Assembly (NCBI RefSeq): GCF_027580225.2
Contig: NC_073341.2
Coordinates: 17,730,501-17,794,500, forward strand
Direction: 5' to 3'
DNA from: Misgurnus anguillicaudatus
Taxonomy: Eukaryota; Chordata; Actinopteri; Cypriniformes; Cobitidae
Length of the DNA stretch: 64,000 nucleotides
Below the pieces are notes generated by a model. That model saw only the letters and a program-made list of their open reading frames with translations. It did not search any database and was not told the DNA's origin. A program made the translations under genes and the position numbers. Of the stretch, positions 1 to 11,148 are shown piece after piece (position 1 is the first letter of the stretch; each line of letters begins with the position of its first letter).

Positions 1-627
1 AAAGTAGTTTGCCTTTCGCAACAAAAAACACAGCTTCTCCATGACATAGCGGCGGCAACAATACTACATTGCGAATGAAAGTTACACCCTCTATCTTATA
101 TATACAAAATAATATACATTATGGTGGTGTTATGCAAATGTTTTGTCAGTATGACGAAAGGGGTGTGTTCAAATAAGCCGTTTTAGGAAGGTGTGGATGA
201 GGCATCACTTTTAAAAAGAAGATCTCTTTGAATTTGAAACTTTAATTTTTGCAACTTTACAGATCTTTTAACACTCTAAAAACAAAGGAAAACATGAAAT
301 CGGGCCATATGAATCCTTTAACTCCTTTTTGTATGTTTGATCAAAGAAACCAAGGAACATCCTAAAAATCACATCTGCAGTTACTGTACTTTTAATTTTT
401 ATTTATGATTTTTTTAGAAGGTTATGTGGATCTTTGAATTTATAGAGTGCTGGTCTGGTCGAGTTCTTGATATTATCTCGGTTTGTCACAACAAACTCTG
501 ATTTTGGTCTGATCTTGGTCTCGGTTTAGGCAGTTGTGACCTCAACAAAAATGTGTTTTGATTGGAATTACTGGAACACACACAAAAAAAATTTAACTTA
601 AAAAAGTAAGTTACCTGGTTACCTTAA

Positions 628-1520
628 AGGTATAGCGAGGATTTTCTTTTTCCGGGTGGATCATCAAGACCAGGGGTGTCCAATCCTGCTCCTGGCGATC
701 GACTATCCTGCAGAGTTCAGGTCCAACTCTAATCAAACACACCTGCCTTCAATTTTCAAATAATCTTGAAGTCCTTGATTAGCTGCTTCAGGTGTATTTG
801 ATTTGGGTTGGAGCTGAACTTTGCAGGACAGTCGATCGCCAGGAGCAGGATTGGACACCCCTGATCAAGACTATTGGTCATCCTAGTTGTCAATCATTCT
901 GGTGATATGTTTACGTAAGGCCGTCGTAGGTGCTCATCCCTAGGTCTGCTTTCTGCACATGCGCACTTTCAGGTGTATATTTGTGTTGGGCTCGGTTTCA
1001 GCCATTTATTGAAGCTCGCGTTCTCACCGTTTTTTTTTTAAGTCTGAGGGTCGCAAGAGAAAAAGTGTCTACGGATTGTATGACAAGAAGAGAAAGGCCT
1101 CTGAAGAAAGAAACAAGACCAGATTGTTTTGGGGATAATATTTCACACTCTGGCGTATACTAAAATCACAGATTGGGCTTCCCACTGATGCCTCAGTCGC
1201 AAGTTTTCTACTCGACAGGTAAAGTTTGAAATTCATTTAAAATCACTGCTAGTAAAAGTTGATGTAAGGTATGATTAGTGATGCTAGCCCTGGCACAAGT
1301 CACGAACTGCGCAGACACGGTAAACATCTCAATGTATGCAGACAGCAACTTGTAAACAGAGCGTGCATGAGGAAAAACTAGGCTCGTGCATGCTCTCTCG
1401 TGCACACGTTTAATAGGCGTTCCCTCCCGGGAGCAGGTAGAGTATTGCGCAATTGCATTTTTTTTTAAAGTGGAGAGGGCGGTTCTTTTCTAAAATTTGT
1501 GAAAATCTTCCGCTATACCT
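628..1520. mobile_element. TTAA-flanked fold-back element (non-autonomous)
   Basis: TTAA at 624-627 and 1521-1524 flanks ends reading AGGTATAGCG at left and CGCTATACCT at right; about 25 terminal bases pair with few mismatches. TTAA duplication is typical of piggyBac and Kolobok transposons. No transposase reading frame is present, so this is a non-autonomous derivative. It is inserted in the 590-1635 element and is itself interrupted at 671-863. Confidence 0.75.
671..863. mobile_element. hAT-type MITE with 8-bp target duplication
   Basis: The element starts CAGGGGTGTCCAATCCTGCT and ends with the inverted counterpart. The two arms pair over most of its 193 bases. It is flanked by a perfect 8-bp direct repeat ATCAAGAC at 663-670 and 864-871, which is the hAT signature. 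A relative lies at 34595-34783. Confidence 0.9.
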
Positions 1521-1672
1521 TTAAGATTGCAAGTTAATTCAAGTAAAAAATATAAGTTAACTTGAAAAAAATTGGTAAAAATTGTTGTGTTACAATTTTA
1601 AGGTAACCAGGTAACTTACTTTTTTAAGTTGAACCATTTGTATATATAGTAGTGTGTATATTGAGAAACTAA

Positions 1673-2152
1673 GGGTGTTTTCACATATAGTTCATTTTAA
1701 AAGAACCAAACCCAGTTCACTTAAAGTGAACCAGAAAAGGAACTAGCCGAATGTGACCTCAGTCCTTTTGGTGTTCACAATACACTAGTGGACCCAGTTC
1801 TTTTTTTGGTCCTCTTCAGAACTCAAGTGATCTCAGACCCTTTCTTGTTTACATCACAACTTCATAAGAACTCAGATCCCAGCTTTCTGTGCAGCAGCTG
1901 ATTTTGATACAATGTCAAAACGACACGTAAAGTGGACCGGGACCTCATTGATTTCACATATCAAAAAGAAATCGAACCACAAAAGAACCCAAAAGCGAAC
2001 CGTACTCAGACCACCTCTGGATGTGGTCTGAGTTCGGTTCGCTTTTGGGTCCTTTTAGGGGGGTCCGAGAGCACTTGGTTTGTTCACATATACACCTTGA
2101 ACTGCTCTGAGAGCGTTTGGAGGGCTCAAACGAACTAGGTGTGAAAACACCC
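1673..2152. mobile_element. PIF/Harbinger-like MITE
   Basis: The 480-bp element starts GGGTGTTTTCACA and ends TGTGAAAACACCC, flanked by TAA at 1670-1672 and 2153-2155. A 3-bp TWA-type duplication points to PIF/Harbinger. It holds internal inverted segments around 1980-2060 (GAACCCAAAAGCGAACC and complement). The 68-residue open frame at 1932-2138 is entirely inside the repeat and is not a gene. Confidence 0.8.
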
Positions 2153-2376
2153 TAATTCTATCCTGATCTAACAGGAATTTATACTGTCAGTATTTTACAA
2201 GTGGCTAATTTGCATATAAAGTAAATCGCATAAGCTTATTAGAAATAAAGCATGAATAAATCCCTAAACCCAAAGTAACTGAGGTGAAAGCAGATCATAC
2301 TAAAACATATAAATGAGATCGTATGAATAAATATGAATTATAGCCACTTTGCCATGGAATTATGTTGGCTTGTCTG

Positions 2377-2646
2377 GACTGGACTGCATTTATATAGCGC
2401 TTTCAACAGACCCATGGCCATCCAAAGCGCTTTACAAGTTACCTCACATTCACTCATTCACTCACACATTCATACACCGACGGCGGTGTCCGCCATGCAA
2501 GGCGCCATCCAGCTCGTCGGGGCAGCTGAGGTTAGGTGTCTTGCTCAAGGACACCTCGACACTTGGTCAGGTGGAGCCAGGGATTGAACCACCAACCTCC
2601 TGGTTTGTAGACAACCTACATGAACCACTGAGCCACTGCCGACCCA
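2377..2646 (-). repeat. tRNA-derived SINE
   Basis: Read on the minus strand the sequence begins like a tRNA. It has an A box TGGCTCAGTGG (2625-2635) and a B box GGTTCAATCC (2581-2590), the internal RNA polymerase III promoter of tRNA-derived SINEs. The body runs down to about 2377 and ends near a GCGCTATATAAATG-type stretch seen at many fish retroposon 3' ends. Two overlapping open frames on the plus strand (2333-2587, 2349-2696) are by-products. Confidence 0.75.
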
Positions 2647-4089
2647 ATGTCATGGTGAATAAGGATGAAATTGGAGAGATGCTAAAAAACGTTTAATGTA
2701 GTAGTCTGTCAAATCTTGTGCTGTTCTTGAGTGTGTGTGTAACACCTGAAACTACATATCCATCTGAAACATGTCATGATTGAGCAAATTTGACACAAGA
2801 AACGATCATGATTTTTTTTTTAAACAGATAAAGATATGGCACTTTAAATAATGATGGCCCTCTCTTGACTTTTTGTTAACTTAATGTGTTGACCTATCAA
2901 GTCAACATGTTTCTAAGAAGCTTATCTTAAAGGTTCCCCTCCTGCTAAATGAGGTGACTTTGATGTCCCTTTTAATCTGTAAATTAATTAGTACTTCAGT
3001 CAAGAGCTATTTGCTTCTTCTACCAAATCTTCTCGCTTCACAGAAGATACAAGAGTGAATAAAGAAAGAAAGAAAGCCCTCGTTGAACCTTGTGATGTGG
3101 TGTAAAACCGAATGCTTTTGGGAAAATGGGCCCTGTCAAAGCATGCGTTCATTCATGAAATCTTGTTTTCTGTTGTGGTGCATTCCTGCATTCCTTATCT
3201 CTGATCTATAATTCCCATGCTGCCTGGTCTGTTTGTCACCGAAAGCCATAAACTGCTTTCTAACTTTGTTGAGCTCCTCTCTTACTTTTTATTACCTTGG
3301 GTAGAACACAGTGCACTGACTCGCGAAGAACAACTACTGTTGTTGTGACAAGCATTTCTCTGTAGACCCGTGTTTATGCTTAATATATTGCTTCAGAGAC
3401 TCACTATGTAAGATGCCAATAAGTTATGAGATGAATATGAGTTTGCGAAGCAATTTTTCCTTGCGAAGCAATTTTTCCCTTGCAGAACTCTTGAAATATT
3501 TTTGTTTTTGCTTTGTCGCTTTGTTTTATAATATTACTAAACCTGGCATGAACACGTATTCTCCAATGTCTTCGGGAGAGCAAAAAACTCATAAAACATA
3601 AAAAGGAATATAAAAACCAAAAAGGTACGAGAGAGAGAGATGACAGTTTGATGTGACACACTTGATTGTTAAGGACTGAGCTCTTCCCCCCTGGTGTGTT
3701 TGTCAAGCTGTCTCGGGTTTGGCCTGATGCTGTAGAAATAATTAAACTCAGACGCACATCAGACCAGGATTATTTTCCCCAGCTAGCAGACAGGTGTGAA
3801 CACAAAAGAGCGGAAAGATGTGGATCGTGGTGAAGGTTAACACCATGTGGAATTCACTCAGCTGAATTTACTCTCATTATAAAGTTTAGCAGAGACACCC
3901 TCCCCTCATTTTAAAGGAGATAATAATTTCATTTTAAACAGCAACACCTCACTTTGGAAATGAGTACACACACACATGTTGGCATATGTGGTTTACAGGG
4001 ACAATTCCATAGACACAATGCATTTTATAAAAAAAAATTATGTAAAAATATGGTGACATTTTATGTATCATGGGATGGCACAATAAGCA
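2647..4089. other. Stretch without recognised gene; small simple repeats
   Basis: No coding exon or RNA gene was recognised. It holds a short AAAG run at 3061-3076 and a perfect 18-bp direct duplication (3443-3460 and 3461-3478, TTGCGAAGCAATTTTTCC). Open frames at 3404-3757 (minus) and 3413-3601 (plus) overlap each other and contain no motif. Confidence 0.5.
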
Positions 4090-5042
4090 TACACTGTAAA
4101 ATGTAATAGCTGAGCTTACTAAAAAGATTAAGTAAACTTAACTTATTTAATTAAGTTTGTTAACCTTACTTAGTTTAACTAAGTAATCCCAACTTTTTTC
4201 TATGCAAACTCAAGTCAACTTGATTAAACTTAACAGATTAATTTAGCTCAACTTAAAATTTCAAGTATTTTCAAAAAGGATGACTGCACAGTAGGTGGCA
4301 GTAATGCTCCCAAGGAGTAAGTGGTGGCTTAACTGAGTGGTTAACTGAAGAAGACGACAACAGCACATGGTCGGATAAGAGCATGAGGAGGTAAGTTTGT
4401 GCTTATATATTATTTTTATTTTTTAATTGCTACGTTTTTATCGCAATATTACAATCACAGTTTGTAAACAGTAATATTTTGTCGGTAATAATAAAACTGA
4501 TGCATGCTATTTGATCACAATTAGCAATCCAACAACTGCTAATCATGTATGTTTAAAGATAAACATTTTCGTTCAAGAGACATAAGTAACTAATATGCAG
4601 AGGTAGATTGAGTAAAAATGTAATTATATAAAAAGTTAGTTAAAGTTAAGCCTTATAGTAATAACTGCTTGAGTAAAAGTATGCAATGGAAAAACTGCTT
4701 AAGTAGTGAGTTTATAATTCGTGTTGGTGTGGTTTATAATAATAAACTACATGAAAATGCTTAGAACTGCTTATAAAAGGTAAAATAGCACATTTAAAGT
4801 AGGTGCTTTCAAAATTGTTTCTCAAGTCAATGTAATGCAGTAAGCATGTTTCTACCCACCTCTGGAGAAAAAACATTAATAACTTCATACCTTAAAATGC
4901 CAAGTTATGTTAAATAAGAGATGTGCTGTATAAAAAGTTTTAAGTTTATAGAGTGAATGCGTAAAATGTTGTTTTTACAATTGCTTCTTAGTATCTATCA
5001 ATCAATATACTATGTTAATTGTATATTATTATTATTTAGCAG

Positions 5043-7960
5043 GAGCTTGTTTCTTTGAAGAGAACGCATACCCTTCATGGAAAGTCAGGTAATTAACACA
5101 CATTTTATTTAGGGCATGTCAAAACTTTTTAAATCTTGATATGATGTTCTTTTGTTATCCTTCTTTCATATAGTAACGTTACTGTGGAGTACAACCAAGT
5201 CGCAAGCAAAAACCTCAAGCAAGAATTGTTCTCATCCCTTGCTAAACATTGTTTTTGAAGATTTTGAATGAAAGAAAAGTTTAAAAGCTCTCTTGAGTAT
5301 CTAATAGTAAGTATTTTTGTTTGTTTGTTTTAAATAGTTTAAGTCCATTTGCTAACTTTTAAGTAATCTGTTCTCACTGTTGATCTCAATGTTTTATGTA
5401 TTATTTGTCAGAACATCACTGATGACAGTGCTCGGTGGACGGTAGTTCTCTGTGGTCTTGCTATCCTTCTTGCAGAAGACACTACAGACTTCCTGAAAAC
5501 AAACATGGTTAGTATTCTTCTCGTTTAATCAATATGAGATGTCCTAATTTTTGTGTTAGCATTTAATTAGCATTATTAAAGAAATAATGTGTAAATAGAA
5601 GATAATTAAAGGCACCAAGGCACATCCTTTTGTCCCACAATTCTATGCGTGAGCATGCTCAGGATTGGTCGAGCCTGGTTGAGTTCGATAAAATAAAATG
5701 GTGGGCAAGAAAGCAACTGAGCACACATTTAGTGTAAATAAAGTAATATTTTCAGTTTTGGTTGCATTTCTAGCGAGATATTTGTATTGTAGTTTTGAAC
5801 TCTTTCCCCGCCATTGAGTTATTCCGTCAATTAAGAGAATCAATAACTTCTGATAAATGCTGTGAATAAATTAAAACATAATTTATTTGCCAGGTAAAGG
5901 TTTTATGCCAATTACATAACCAATTCAAAAATTATAAAGAAAGCAAAACATCAAATATTCAAAGATCAGTCTGAGATGTATACCTGACAGTAGCGAAATA
6001 ATCAACATGACACTATGGGTTTTGGTTTATCGCATTATGAGTGAACAAAGCTTAATACAGGTGTTAAAGGAATAGTCTACTCATTTTCAATATTAAAATA
6101 TGTTATTACCTTAACTAAGAATTGTTGATACATCCCTCTGTCATCTGTGTGCGTGCACGTAAGCGCTGGAGCGCGCTGCGACGCTAAGCATTTAGCTTAG
6201 CCCCATTCATTCAGTGGTACCATTTAGAGATAAAGTTAGAAGTGACCAAACACATCAACGTTTTTCCTATTTAAGACGAGTAGTTATACAAGCAAGTTTG
6301 GTGGTACAAAATAAAACGTAGCGCTTTTCTAAGCGGATTTAAAAGAGGAACTATATTGTATGGCGTAATAGCACTTTTGGGAGTACTTCGACTCGCCTGA
6401 AAGTCCGCTCCCTTTCTCCCTCTCATAATGGGAGAGGGAGGGTGTTACTGCGCCGAGTCGAAGTACTCCCAAAAGTGCTATTACGCCATAAAATATAGTT
6501 CCTCTTTTAAATCCGCTTAGAAAAGCGCTACGTTTTATTTTGTACCACCAAACATGTTCGTATAACTACTCGTCTTAAATAGGAAAAACGTTGATGTGTT
6601 TGGTCACTTCTAACTTTATCTCTAAATGGCACCACTGAATGAATGGGGCCAAGCCAAATGCCATCGAAACGTCGCAGCATGCTCCAGCACTTACGTGCAC
6701 GCACACAGATGATAGAGGGATGTATCAACCATTCTTAGTTAAGGTAATAACATATTTTAATGTTGAAAATGAGTAGACTATTCCTTTAACAGTGTGCAAA
6801 CCGTTTTGAGCTGTCCACTTTCGACTACATTCAGATGTATTCAAAACAGATTAGAACCGCTTAAACACGCTGTAACCCGTATGCTGGAAATAAATTTGAC
6901 AGGTACAGTTTAATAATACACAAAATTAAATCAAATGTCTTTTAATAACATATGATGTTATAGTTACAAATGATTAAACCAAATAGTGTGTTTGTGACAT
7001 TTGAACGTCTTGTCTTAAAACTACTTGAAAATAAACAGGTTTTCCTGTTAAAAATCAGGTTAAAAATAAGCTAATAAAATAGTTCAAATAAATATTTAAT
7101 GTTGCTTACCTTATGAGTAAAATAGCCACATAATAAGTGGGATAATGCACAGACAGCAGGTTGTTATCATGAAATAAGCCCCTTCAGTTTGATACAAGAC
7201 CCTCTGCTTGACACAGAGTCCTGATCACACTGTTGGGGATTATTTCTGGAAAAACAACCTGCTGCCTATACAATATACCTTACCTATAGAAGAGTTTTCT
7301 AACAAGATATTATTAATTAAATATGTTCCAAGGATGTTTTTGCACCACCAGGAAAGAAGCTTCTGCTGAAAGGTCCAAATTATTATTGGCAATTCCAACC
7401 GAAGCACTGTTACAAATTTAAGTGTCACTTCAAAAACTAGTTACATCACCTTGAACAGTTTACATTTTTAAATGACACATCCACTTTGCATTTGTATTAT
7501 GAGAATGTATATTAATATTGCGTTTCTATCTTATTAGGACTGTGATGGTGACCCACCTCAACTATCAATAGGAATTCTCAGTCTGGTGCCGGAGGACAGA
7601 CACATTTCTCCACATGGTTTACAGCAATTATTTGGTAGGGTGTCACAGCCATGGATGGACTTGAGAAAGTATCACATGCCATGTGTTTAGTTTTTGGACT
7701 GATCGTTGTTTTAAATATGGAGTACCTCTTCACAGTTTATTTTGAGTTGATTCACAGGGTTTTTCTTTCCTTGGGACACAAATCACTAAAGTCAAAACTG
7801 CCATCACTACAAAACATACTAATGAGAAGTAGTGTGTTTTGTGTGAAACAAGTCTGTTACTGTAGATCTGTTGCATTTTGGGGTTTTTATTTTTCGTCAA
7901 CCTGGATACAAGTTCCAGAAAAACTCAACTTTAATTGCTGCAAAACTTTGATGTTTTAGT
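5043..7960 (+). pseudogene. Degenerate multi-exon gene fragment inside the 4092-8666 element
   Basis: Four exon-like blocks have good splice sites: 5043-5088 (AG before, GT after), 5175-5306 (acceptor CATATAG, donor GTAAGT), 5412-5507 (32 codons, phase 0 at both ends) and 7538 to about 7960. Block three reads NITDDSARWTVVLCGLAILL and continues to TNM. Block four continues DCDGDPPQLSIGILSLVPED. A second frame then starts with HAMCLVFGLIVVLNMEYL, so the two are separated by a frameshift near 7635-7650. Block two keeps EYLI just before its donor but has stops and shifts upstream. A 5' untranslated exon may end at 4390 (donor GTAAGT). From memory it resembles the C-terminal part of a large family of uncharacterised fish proteins; I could not confirm this. 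Introns are kept, so it is not a processed retrocopy. Confidence 0.55.
6068..6785. mobile_element. TTAA-flanked fold-back element inside the gene-bearing element
   Basis: TTAA at 6064-6067 and 6786-6789; the left end reads AGGAATAGTCTACTCATTTT and the right end is its near-perfect complement. The arms pair over roughly 300 bases each (for example 6354-6400 with 6446-6490). It lies in the intron between exon blocks 5412-5507 and 7538 onward. Confidence 0.85.
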
Positions 7961-8210
7961 TAAGCTGTATTTTGCGTGTTTCTGATGGCAGAAACAAGAT
8001 TGTTACTGTAGGTCTGTTGATGCAATTTGTGATTTTTTATCAGTCACATGACAACCTGGATACAAAACCAAAACTGCAGTCACTAAAAAAAAACTAGTTT
8101 TGAATTTGTTTGTCAAGGTGTGTTCATTGTGTTTGTAATAACAGAAACAAGACTGTCTTAGGTCTATTGTTGCATTTTGGGTATCCAGATTGATGGGTGA
8201 CTGAACACAA
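7840..8210. repeat. Three degenerate copies of a tandem unit
   Basis: The block AACAAG.CTGT.ACTGTAGGTCTGTTG..GCA..TTG recurs at about 7846-7880, 7990-8025 and 8140-8180. In the first two copies it is followed by CAACCTGGATACAA. Spacing is about 140-150 bases. The block overlaps and follows the end of the degenerate coding frame, so it looks like old duplications in its 3' region. Confidence 0.5.
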
Positions 8211-8219
8211 ACCCCTTTC

Positions 8220-8244
8220 TTGTGTGTGTGTGTGTGTGTGTGTG
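8220..8244. repeat. (TG)n microsatellite
   Basis: An uninterrupted TG run, followed by CGCGTGCGTGTG. Confidence 0.9.
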
Positions 8245-8902
8245 CGCGTGCGTGTGACAAAAATGTTTTACTTTGTACACTGTTAACAAGTTTAAAATAA
8301 ATGTTTTAACCTCATTTTGTTGCTTTTTGGCTTTACTCATTTTTGTTAGTTCAGCTTACTTACAAATGTAAGGCAATCAGTTTCCTTATATTTACAAGTA
8401 AAGTGAACAATAAAAAGAAGTTATCTCAACTAATGATTTTAAGTAAAGAGTACTTAACTTTACTTGATTAATAAGTTTAGTCTACTTGTACTGTTAAGTT
8501 TTGACAACTTAAAATCAATACTCTACCTTACTTGATGAATAAGTTCAGGCTACAAATAATATAAAGTTTTGCCAACTTAAAAGCAATACACTAACTTACT
8601 TAAAATTATGAGGCAATCAGTTTCCTCACTTTTTTAAGTAAACTCAACTTATTACATTTTACAGTGTAATTATTTTAAGATAAATCTAATAAAATGCAAT
8701 GCCTGCGTCCCGGCATCTGTGTAAAGATGGATTTGTGTATGAAAGGGGACCATGAGCACTCAGGAACAGATGCTGTGAATGTGTGTTTAGAGCTGTTGAG
8801 AGACGACAAAACAAACCCCCAAACAGATGATCCTGCAATAACATAAATCTAATATCTCATTACAATACTTGCTAGACCACAGGAACTGGGAACTTGTATA
8901 TA

Positions 8903-8934
<32 letters not shown>
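8903..8934. repeat. (GA)n microsatellite
   Basis: A GA run with one GACA interruption. Confidence 0.9.
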
Positions 8935-10017
8935 CACATGTAATCTAAACAGCAGGCACATAATAAGATTATTTGAATAAAGCTAATTATTATATGACAT
9001 TGGTAGCATTGTCAATCATTCACTAAACCTGCTTGGTATATGAACTCATTTCATTTCATTACACCCAAAAATGTAGGATTTTGAAAATAACTTAATTTAT
9101 CATCGGAAGCGGACTGTGAACTTCATGATTGTTGGAACAAAATTAGCATCGATCTACATAAGATAATTACCAAGTCCACCAGTCGAAGACATTTTAATGG
9201 CATACCTATTATAATGTGATTAAAAGCTTATTACAAGTGACATTTATGGTACTTCAAAATCAGGAGGTTTTTAATGAAATATCACACAAAATGTAAACAC
9301 CATTTGGCTATGCCTGTCCACTTACTGCAAATAATATTTAGCCTTAGATACCCAGGTGAAAAAGTAGTACACTTCCATAGTGTACTTAAAGGTGCAATTT
9401 GTAAGATATGTGCAGTAAAATATCCAAAAACCACTAGGCCAGTGTTATATATTTTGTCCAACTGATTACTATCAATATCTGTAATGTTTTCAACTACTTG
9501 TAAATCGTGAGAAAATTGCCATTCAAAACATTGACACGAGGCAGTGCAGTCTCCTGTCAATGATGTTAATATCTACGTGACCCTTTGTTACCGCCTTTAC
9601 TGACGTTTTGTACAAATCGGGGCTATGCGCTTGTTTATAGACTAAGATTACTCTTTACCAGTCTGTCGCTGGTTGTGTCAGCAAAGACAGCTCCCGTAAG
9701 CATACGAACCAATCAAACGACCCGAGAAGAGTTTGGAACAAGATGAGAAAAAGAATGAGGATCAATATCGGTGTTGCATTATCTGGATAAAGAGAGCTTC
9801 ACGACAACATTTAAAGTCGCAATAAAATTGAAATGAAAAACTATATATATATTTTTAATATTGTGGGATTATTAACAAATGACTTATCTGTGAGCTTCAT
9901 TATTTTTTAAAAATTCCTGTGTGCTCATAATCTTTAATCAAAAATGTAAATCTCCTCCCCTCCTCAAAACGATCTCTCTTCACTTCCGGTCAAAAGTATG
10001 GCAGGTGGGCGGGGTCC

Positions 10018-10725
10018 GGTGTCATGAGCAATTCGGTCCCCCCGAGCAATTCCGTCTCCCCTAGGACCCCCGCGTGATTCCATTGGCTGGAAAAATTCCT
10101 CATGGGTAGTTTTCTTAGCGCCTTATTACAATTCCTACAAAATCGCGTTATGATTAATGTAGTTAACCTTATTAAAATTACAATTGATGTCTTTTAAATG
10201 ATGTTTCATATAGTAGTATATAAATGAGGATAGGTGGGAGATCTACACATTGCTTGTGTCATATTATTTAGATATTATATTCTGTACCATTTCCACTTTT
10301 TACTGTCTAACGTTACTATACAATTACTTACTCATTAATTACTTATACAAAACATGATTACTACATAGTTGAATCACACATTTAAATTATTATAACCCAT
10401 GATTACTACACTTTTACTATTAAAAAAATATATTCCGTAAGGTATGTAAATTTTTAATTTGTAAAAATAAAAGTATGGTTTTTGTAAAGCAGATGATGAC
10501 ACAAAAGTACTGACGTGTCTGCAACATGAATATTAGTTTATTGGTTAACTTTTATTTAAAAAAATGTTTATGCTTCTATTTTGTACAACGTAATTAGCTT
10601 GCTAGACCGCTTACGCAGACGAGATATCGCAATCACACATTTTTGAGCAGGCATTAGTGTTAGGTACCAATCGGGGTCCTAGGGGAGAGCGAATTGCCCG
10701 GGGGGACCGAATTGCTCATGACACC
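10018..10725. mobile_element. Fold-back element
   Basis: The left arm begins GGTGTCATGAGCAATTCGGT at 10018 and the right arm is its perfect complement ending at 10725; pairing continues with mismatches for about 45 bases. No target-site duplication was recognised. The interior is AT-rich with no coding content. Confidence 0.75.
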
Positions 10726-10728
10726 TGG

Positions 10729-11148
10729 GCTGCGTCCGAAACCGCATACTGTATAGTAGGTACTGAATTAGATGAAGTACCTACTTACTTGGCATTAAAA
10801 CAGTAGGTTCTGTATAGTATGAATCCTGGTAGTATGAATGAGATTCGGACGTACTACATCCGCCATGTTGCTACATCACGTGACATACGTCGTCATCACG
10901 TCATGTCATTTCAGCGCAAAAACAGCAGCGTGCCTCTTCTTCTTCGTTGGATAACTCCTCGTCTGGGGCATCATGGGATAGTGAAGCGTCCATCGTATGC
11001 ACACTGCAAAATCTAACCGCAAGTAGTAGGTCATCCGGGTACTTTTCGCATACTGTTTTTTGAATACTATGTATTCGGACATACTACTCGCCTCGCCTAC
11101 TGCTTTTCGCGTACTATATAGTATGTAGTAGGCGGTTTCGGACGCAGC
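10729..11148. mobile_element. Fold-back MITE with GCTGCGTCCGAAACCGC ends
   Basis: The left end GCTGCGTCCGAAACCGC (10729-10745) is matched by its exact complement at 11132-11148; internal GTACTATATAGTATG-type segments also pair. Target duplication is not clear. It abuts the 10018-10725 element. The minus-strand frame 10906-11175 and plus-strand frame 10819-11016 are shadows of this repeat. Confidence 0.7.

Larger units (their letters stand above)
590..1635. mobile_element. Fold-back element, outermost shell of a three-level nest
   Basis: A 33-base perfect inverted repeat lies at 595-627 and 1598-1630 (left arm begins AACTTAAAAAAGTAAGTTAC). The DNA between the arms is almost entirely a later insertion (628-1520). 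No target-site duplication was recognised, so the outer limits are approximate. The short open frames at 930-1163 and 1208-1405 lie inside this repeat stack and show no protein-like features. Confidence 0.65.
4092..8666. mobile_element. Large TA-flanked terminal-inverted-repeat element carrying gene-like exons
   Basis: TA at 4090-4091 and 8667-8668 flanks ends that read CACTGTAAAATGTAAT at left and ATTACATTTTACAGTG at right; the inverted match continues imperfectly for about 20 more bases. AAGTTAAG-type sequence recurs inside both ends, and AGGCAATCAGTTTCCT occurs twice at right (8371 and 8612 approximately). A TA duplication with a CACTG terminus resembles Tc1/mariner-type MITEs, but 4.6 kb with internal spliceable exons is unusual. 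No transposase was recognised. One later insertion, 6068-6785, sits inside. Confidence 0.7.

Noticed and set aside
930..1163. 77-residue open frame
   Set aside because: It lies inside a non-coding TTAA fold-back element and has no motif.
2581..2646. tRNA-like sequence with A and B boxes on the minus strand
   Set aside because: The acceptor and anticodon stems do not form a clean cloverleaf, and the sequence continues into a SINE body, so it is a tRNA-derived repeat and not a tRNA gene.
6354..6490. Strong hairpin that could be a microRNA precursor
   Set aside because: The pairing extends over the full length of the TTAA fold-back element (6068-6785) and is explained by its inverted-repeat structure.
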